Source: Paratinospora sagittata
Taxonomy: Eukaryota > Streptophyta > Magnoliopsida > Ranunculales > Menispermaceae
Length of the DNA stretch: 64,000 bases
Reading direction: 5' to 3'
NCBI GenBank assembly: GCA_035771175.1
Contig: CM069593.1
Location: forward strand, 22,718,456-22,782,455
The position numbers and the translations under genes are program-made. Shown here one piece after another: positions 58,655 through 64,000 of this stretch. Numbering within the stretch: the stretch's first letter is position 1; every line of letters starts with the position of its first letter. The notes beneath the pieces are model-generated. The model made no database searches. It was not told the origin of the DNA and worked only from the letters and a program-made list of their open reading frames with translations.

Positions 58655-58771
58655 ACCGATCGGTGATCTCTTCTTCCTAGGTATAGATTTATAAGTTCAT
58701 CGATAGCTCTTTGGTAAATGACAGATCACCAATCGGTGACCGTTCGGCCAAAATGTTAGTTACTGATTGGT
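58655..58771. repeat. MULE right terminal inverted repeat
   Basis: Inverted counterpart of 35752-35892, with the same block order from the inside out, minus about 25 bp in the middle. A further motif-containing stretch to about 58850 (TTATCGGTGATCGATCAGTGG and TTTCTTTGGTTTC) resembles the inner part of the left end, so the true terminus could lie slightly further right. Confidence 0.7.
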
Positions 58772-58859
58772 TACCTATCTATTAGTTATCGGTGATCGAT
58801 CAGTGGTAGCAATTAGGGTATTTCTTTGGTTTCTCTCTTTACCGAAGGGGTTATGTGAG

Positions 58860-59688
58860 TTGCTATTAGGGAGAGGGAAAAACAGTTAGACACGTCAACT
58901 GAGTCACAATGATTTGATTGAAAGATTACTAGTGAGTTGTAAAGGACCTAAAATCTAAATTTTAAAAACTTGGGACCTAAAAACCCAAACTTCGAGGACT
59001 CAAACTCTAAAAATCCCTAAACAAAATCTTATTCGTTTTAAAAATGGGTAAGGTAAGGACATGTAATGAATTCGGTGCTATAAAACGTCATTTTTGTCCA
59101 TTTATGTCTCTGGACCTACTTTTTTCCTACCCTACCAAACAATATTTAATTTTTGGCCTAACAAGGTTCATTTATGTCTTTTAACATTTGCGGCACTAAC
59201 ACGCATGGTTACTTGCTTCTCTTTCTTTAATTTCGGAGTTGTATATGTTGGTACTTTACAATACGCTTTATTCTAACGTGTACATCACTATTGTACACCA
59301 TTGATTCTCCTAGAATTAACTCGAGGCAATTCAATTATGGTAATAATTTGAGGTAATCTATTAATGGTATATATTTGTGATGTGTACTTCAAATATATCT
59401 TTGTATGTCACTTTAGCATTTTTCTTTTTTTAATTCTTGTAGCCATTAGATTGATGGCCTAAGAATGTTCGGTCCCGGACGTCCCACGAATATACATAAT
59501 AACTAAAATAATTGGTGTTTGAGTTATGCTGCTATATTTTTTTATTTTATTTTCCTTTTAGAAACGTTGTTATATTTATTTTGAAAGACAACATTTACGT
59601 ATTGAAGAAGAAAATTAACCTTCCAATTATTTGTATATATATATTGCTCTATATCTCTATCAATATAACATAACATAAATTAATTACA
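58860..59688. other. Intergenic stretch between the MULE and the NPF gene
   Basis: AT-rich and without ACCGATCGGT sites, which marks the end of the MULE. The open frame at 59094-59276 looks random. The left part probably holds host DNA flanking the MULE; the right part is the 3' flank of the transporter gene. Confidence 0.6.
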
Positions 59689-61063
59689 TTACACTGTCCC
59701 ATTGTTGTTTCTCTCTGGTTCCTCGTCAACATTTCGGTATTTATACATCATAGAGCAAACCACGTAAAACCCAAAGTTAATCGCACAAGCCACAGTTAAG
59801 AACCAAAACACATTATCCAACCTTCCTTTGTTAATATCATCTGGCAACCAATTTGTGACCTTTCTTATTAAGTCCACAACCGCTGTACTTAGGTAAAACC
59901 CTACTGCTACAAGGACTGAAGTCATAGCGGTAGCAGTGCTACGTAGCGAAATCGGAAACTCTTGGTAATAAAACATGACTTGCCCAGGATAATGAAATGA
60001 CTCACCAATACCAACCACAGCGAGGGGAATCAGTAACCACAACGCTGACATTGGCACAATTGCACCCGTTGTTGTTACTAGAGACCTAGCTAAATGTAAC
60101 CTTCTAGACTCAATTACTGCAAATAAAGTCATTCCAATGATATTTAAGACATGCCCTATTCCTATGTGTTGGAGGGTTGTTGGGGTTATTTTAACGAGTC
60201 TCTGGATTATAGGCAAGATGAAACGAGTATAGATAGATAGGAAGATAGCAGTCGATATAAACAAGAACACGAAGAAGGACCCTGCAGGAACTTGAAAGTT
60301 AGGTCCTATGTGACGGTTCATGGTTAAGGCTTGAAGGACTACTAGGCTGTTTATGATTGCTATTGAAACGCTTACGAATACACAACTTGCCCATTGTGGG
60401 AATAGTTTGATTAAAGTTTTTAGGTCCTCTACTTCTTGGACGGTGCATAGTCTCCATGATTTTGATGCTGTTCCATCTTTATGAATGTTGCTTTCTGTCT
60501 TCAATGCTGCACAATTCAAGAACCTACACCAACCAAAAATGAATTGTTTTATGGAAACAAAAAAATAATATTCTTACTTTTTGAATTATATTCTATTTTG
60601 TTACTCACCAACCAAATTAAACCCTACTATAGGCATGTTTGGTTTGTGATTACATACACTTTTCTGTCACAAAAATATGTTTAATATGTGCCCAGTGCAC
60701 GAAGCTCCTGCTTACACAGGTCCCGAGAAAGGTCATTCGGGTTTATTGCATGAAATAAAATGGGTTTTTAGATATTAAAAATTAAAAATAGGGAAGTTTG
60801 CTGCACATAGCTCCCACATATTCGAGGTCCTAGAAAAGTATCAAATCACTTTGGGTCTATTGTATGCAACACAAGATATTGTTTTCATGACTCAACAATA
60901 ATTCTTATTGTTGTGGCAAGGCAGCCAAAAATTTGAGACTTAAAAAAAGTGAAAAGTATTTTAATAGTAAGTTACTATTTTACCCATATCAATAACAAAA
61001 ACAAACTTTTTATAAATAAAAACTTAGATAAGTTGTTCAAGAAGTTTAGGAAAAAAAGTAAGA

Positions 61064-61111
<48 letters not shown>

Positions 61112-63197
61112 TGAGAGGTAATAAAATAAATACCAATTATACCTAAAACTCGACGAGGGAGATGACATCTTGGTGTTATAACGAGCTAGAGCAGTAGAGA
61201 GATCATCATGATCACAGTAATAATCTTGCTTTTCAGCTGGTACGTTCACACTTCTCTTCCTGATTGCCGCTACTACCACCCGGGCCAAGCTAGTAAAAGG
61301 GCTTCCTTGGGAGTTGCTAACAAAGCGGTAGTACTTGTTTCCCATTAAGAAAACCACAAGCCCAATTGCATTTGCAGTCGCCGCTACGCCATAACCCCAT
61401 GCCCATCCAACATGGTCTTGAATGAACACAATTATGGTGTAGCCTATGGTGTTAGCAACGTAGTTGGTGAAGAAGAACCAATTGAAAAATATATTTCTAT
61501 GTTTTTCCTTCTCATATTGATCAGCACCGAAACTTCCTGTTGTGGCTCTTGTTCCCATCCCAAATGCTACCAAAACCATGGCAGTGTAAAGTACCGTGAA
61601 TTGAATTGCTGATGGTTTTTCACATGGTAGGCCTATATTATTTTGACATTGTGCAGGCCTCAGTGAATTTACCGTTGCCGTCAGCAAGAATAAGAACGTA
61701 CCCTATAAAATTAATTTTTAGAGCAATGCTACATGGATTAAAAATAATACACCAATTGCTATAAATCACTGTCACATCAACTTTTAACTTTAATACATCA
61801 AAATAACATATTTTTTAATAAAATTACAAATTTAATGTAGATGTTTGACACATCAAATTTGTAGCAATTGGTATAAAAATTTTAATCTCCTTAGCATTTC
61901 TCTAATTTTTAATTATGTGAAGAAGGAAAAAGAATATCCTACATAATTATTACTAATAAATTTTTTTTTTGAGATTAACTGGTACCGGGGATTCATGTCC
62001 CTACTAATCTATCTGGAGTACGACTACAAATGCTATAGGAAGTTGTTGGCTTATTATTGATAGAAATGTACATGTATTGCAAATGATTTTTATAATGCAT
62101 TAATTAAAATAAAATAAAATATATATAGAAATTTAAATATGATAAAAAATGGATAAGATGGGTAGAAATTGGATGGGAATAAGAGTAAAAAAGTTGAAAG
62201 TTAAAATGGTAGAATAGGAAAAAATTATAATTTTTTTGGCCAAAAAAGGAAAAAATTATAATTAAAAAATCTAAAATTGTAAGAGATGCCTGAAAAGTGG
62301 AAAAATAGTTAAAATATCAAATTACTATTTTAGCCTTTTTATAGTAAAAGTAAACTTTTTTATAAAACGTCCCGGGCACTTAAGATAAATTTTTAAGGGC
62401 ATTTTAGGCTCGTGAAAAGTTTCAAAAAAAAATTATAATAATATTATAAATAAATTACAATTTTTATTATTTATTAAAAAAAAATATTATCTAACTACCA
62501 AAATTGTAATTATATGAGTACACCATCATATATAGTTATTGAATATGCATATGTTACTTATCTTAACACATGTAAGTTATGATCCAATTACTATATTAAT
62601 GCTGTATAGAAATTGGTATTCTATTATGCCACTACACAACATGTTACTCAACGGCACTTGAGTCCCTTAATTAACAACATGATTTTCATTAATTATATTA
62701 TTGACTGTAAAGGATTTAGAGGCACAAACCAGCAAGCCAACGCAGTTAGCAATAAAGATGACAAAGTAGGCGCCGAAGGAGTCTGCTATAATGGCACCAG
62801 CTACAGGAGCAAGATTGATGCAACCGCTGACAATACTGTAGATTTGAGCTGCATCTATGCTCTTGATATTGAATTGCTGGATGAAAAAAACGATCAAATT
62901 TGCATAACATCCTGATGTAGCAACCGTGAACCCGGCCAACCCCACTGCATGTAGCAACCGTATTAATTAATATATACACATATACAGTACACACTAGGTT
63001 AATTAGTACTTATATTATAATATCTATATATATCTATATATAATATAAAAAAAAACAATGTATGTTAATATAATAAGGATGAGAAAGAAGAGGAGACCTA
63101 TGACGAAAGGGAAGGTAATCCATCCCCCGCGTTGGCGATCCACGAGGACGCCCTGGTTATTGCTTCTTGCTTGAACCTCATGAACAGGTGCAGCCAT
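59689..63197 (-). CDS. NPF (NRT1/PTR) family transporter, NPF2/NAXT-like
   Basis: Four exons: 63098-63197, 62730-62944, 61143-61702 and 59689-60523, with GT-AG introns and consistent phases, giving 569 codons. That is full family length with about 12 predicted membrane helices. The start MAAPVHEVQARSNNQG is followed by GGWITFPFVIVGLAGF. Later marks are FNIKSIDAAQIYSIVSGCIN, GAIIADSF, ADQYEKEKHRNIFFNWFFF, SPFTSLARVVVAAIRKR, WRLCTVQEVEDLKTLIKLFP, VVGIGESFHYPGQVMFYYQE and WLPDDINKGRLDNVFW. The pattern fits the NPF2 clade with NAXT-type nitrate efflux carriers. The proton-coupling ExxE[R/K] motif usual in helix 1 is not present, as in that clade. The likely site is the plasma membrane; the substrate (nitrate or another anion) is not determined. 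There is no premature stop, and it is the only intact host gene. Confidence 0.92.
60684..60880 (+). repeat. Two degenerate Au-SINE-like fragments in NPF intron 3
   Basis: GTGCACGAAGCTCCTGCTTA with GGTCCCGAGAAAGGTC and GGGTTTATTGCATG (60690-60755), and a second decayed copy (CATAGCTCCCACATATTCGA, then GGGTCTATTGTATGCAA, 60800-60875). They resemble the 5' part of the plant Au SINE. The 3' halves are absent. Confidence 0.5.
61067..61108. repeat. (GA)n microsatellite in NPF intron 3
   Basis: About 20 uninterrupted AG units close to the exon 3 donor site (61142). On the coding strand this is a CT-rich tract just inside the intron, which may be length-variable. Confidence 0.95.
61721..61902. mobile_element. 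MITE (about 182 bp) in NPF intron 2, TA-flanked
   Basis: Left end GAGCAATGCTACATGGATTA with AATTGCTATAAATC. Right end, reversed, GAGAAATGCTAAGGAGATTA with AATTGCTACAAATT. Long imperfect inverted repeats run over about 50 bp on each side, with TA on both outer sides (61719-61720 and 61903-61904). The centre is AT-rich and noncoding. Confidence 0.7.
61905..62729. other. Remainder of NPF intron 2
   Basis: AT-rich intron with A-runs. No coding sequence or element boundary is seen. The minus-strand donor GTTTGT lies at 62724-62729. Confidence 0.6.
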
Positions 63198-63358
63198 GTC
63201 CCAATTATTAGCTAGCTCCTAGCTAGGGGAAAGAACAGCAAGAGAACTAATGAGACCCAGAAATCAATTATCAAACAAGGAAAGAAATCTGGATTTTAAT
63301 ACTCGGTGATGGATGTAGTTGTTACTTAATTGTTGGGGATGAAAGTGATGAGCAATAG

Positions 63359-63366
63359 CTATAAAT
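63359..63366 (-). promoter_or_regulatory. Candidate TATA box of the NPF gene
   Basis: The minus strand reads TATTTATA about 160 bases upstream of the ATG (63197). ACGTG-type cores (TACGTGACTACGTGTG, 63375-63390 on the plus strand), potential bZIP/ABRE-like sites, lie just upstream. Assignment is by position and consensus only. Confidence 0.45.
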
Positions 63367-63399
63367 AAGTAGTGTACGTGACTACGTGTGTGGCATCTT

Positions 63400-64000
63400 T
63401 TCTTAACCGATAGTATTGGGTGAAAAAGCAAGAGTCAGAGAATCAATTACTTTGCTCTGTGAAAAGAACAACTAGTTTATTAATTCACGAATATAATTGC
63501 GTTAGAGTTGCAATACCCGTCATTAATAACCAAATAAAAATATCATAGAGAAGTTGACCAAGATGTGAACTCACAACTTTTGGTGAGATCACCTCCAACT
63601 TGATGGTAATTGGCGGTAAGGCAATCACAAGATTATATTATATGTATATAATACTTTTGGTGTTTAAAAATATGTCAGTAAATCTATGTACGTATATATT
63701 AGATATGTATTCAACGTGTCACTATTTTTACTAACTTTTCAAAATTATTTCTTTAAAGTTATAGTTACCTTTTATTTTTTAAATTAGTTATGGGCCAAAA
63801 CTAAGGCTTTGATATCCTGTTAAAAATCACTTAATCTAAAAGTTATAGCTATCAAATAAAAACTCAACAATACATATCAAGTTATTATTAACAAAATCAA
63901 CTTAAATATAAAGTAATGACATTTTCAATAATTATCTGTTGCCTCTGACGGTCCACTATCCAGGTTCCACGTATCTCCCTCCGCTGCACTTTCCTGTATT
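63400..64000. other. Upstream flank of the NPF gene
   Basis: AT-rich promoter-side DNA. No ORF, LTR end or inverted repeat could be supported up to the window edge. Confidence 0.5.

Larger units (their letters stand above)
35752..58771 (+). mobile_element. Giant Mutator-like element (VANDAL/Kaonashi-like) with ACCGATCGGT motif throughout
   Basis: Both ends carry related inverted sequence. Between them are a mudrA-type transposase gene (37141-39526) and a long DUF1985-like/Ulp1 gene (41049-57946), both on the plus strand. The palindrome ACCGATCGGT and variants fill noncoding segments but are missing from nested LTRs, which shows what belongs to the element. Two LTR insertions (41741-48700 and 50754-53343) inflate it from about 13.5 kb to 23 kb. 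MULEs with Ulp1-like genes are known as Kaonashi/KI-MULEs, and DUF1985-bearing ones as VANDALs. No 9-bp target duplication is visible, and the left end abuts a gypsy fragment. All genes carry stops, so it is non-autonomous today. Confidence 0.82.

Noticed and set aside
35752..58771. CRISPR-like array from regularly spaced ACCGATCGGT copies
   Set aside because: The repeats are 10-bp palindromes with degenerate, variable spacing in a plant transposon; there are no cas genes and no unique spacers of fixed length.
60949..61146. 65-codon ORF with Arg-Glu repeat
   Set aside because: Generated by the (GA)n microsatellite in an intron of the NPF gene.

Overview
The window is nuclear DNA of a flowering plant, almost certainly a eudicot. 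It has spliced genes with GT-AG introns, a plant-type NPF (NRT1/PTR) transporter, plant LTR retrotransposons primed by initiator-Met tRNA, and a Mutator-like element (MULE) carrying a Ulp1-type protease gene. It has no bacterial operons, rRNA or CRISPR. Most of it is nested mobile DNA. The only clearly intact host gene is at the right edge.

Layout. 1-426: the end of a 5' LTR, a primer site and a gag start of a plus-strand element, cut and joined to a minus-strand Ty3/gypsy fragment. 427-6597: the 5' half of that minus-strand element (LTR, primer site, an unusual extra ORF region, gag, protease, start of RT). 7809-8250: C-terminal exons of a malectin/LRR receptor-kinase pseudogene, broken by a Ty1/copia element (8251-22229). 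The copia element holds a 1.56 kb insertion in gag and, inside integrase, three solo LTRs nested one in another, each with a perfect 5-bp target duplication. 22238-25090: a second kinase scrap and copia debris. 25865-26885: a Myb/SANT-like pseudogene. 27780-29530: a pair of short retroposon-like repeats with a MITE between them. 30703-35751: the 3' half (protease/RT to LTR) of a second copy of the first gypsy family.

35752-58771 is the most remarkable feature: a MULE about 23 kb long, or about 13.5 kb without nested LTRs, with related inverted ends. It carries a mudrA-type transposase (DNA-binding domain, MULE/DDE domain, SWIM and CCHC fingers) and a long multi-exon gene joining a DUF1985-like N-terminus, an acidic segment, an array of 13 tandem proline-rich micro-exons, basic NLS-like repeats and a Ulp1/C48 protease domain. 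Nearly all of its noncoding DNA is studded with the palindrome ACCGATCGGT and CpG-decayed variants. This resembles VANDAL-type MULEs, whose DUF1985 (VANC) proteins recognise short motifs repeated in the element's own noncoding DNA and counter silencing. The copy here is dead: it has premature stops, a lost protease Cys segment, and LTR insertions in an exon and an intron.

59689-63197 (minus strand) is a complete four-exon NPF2-like transporter gene of 569 codons. Its introns hold SINE-like fragments, a GA microsatellite and a TA-flanked MITE. All calls come from reading the sequence; no database search was run.
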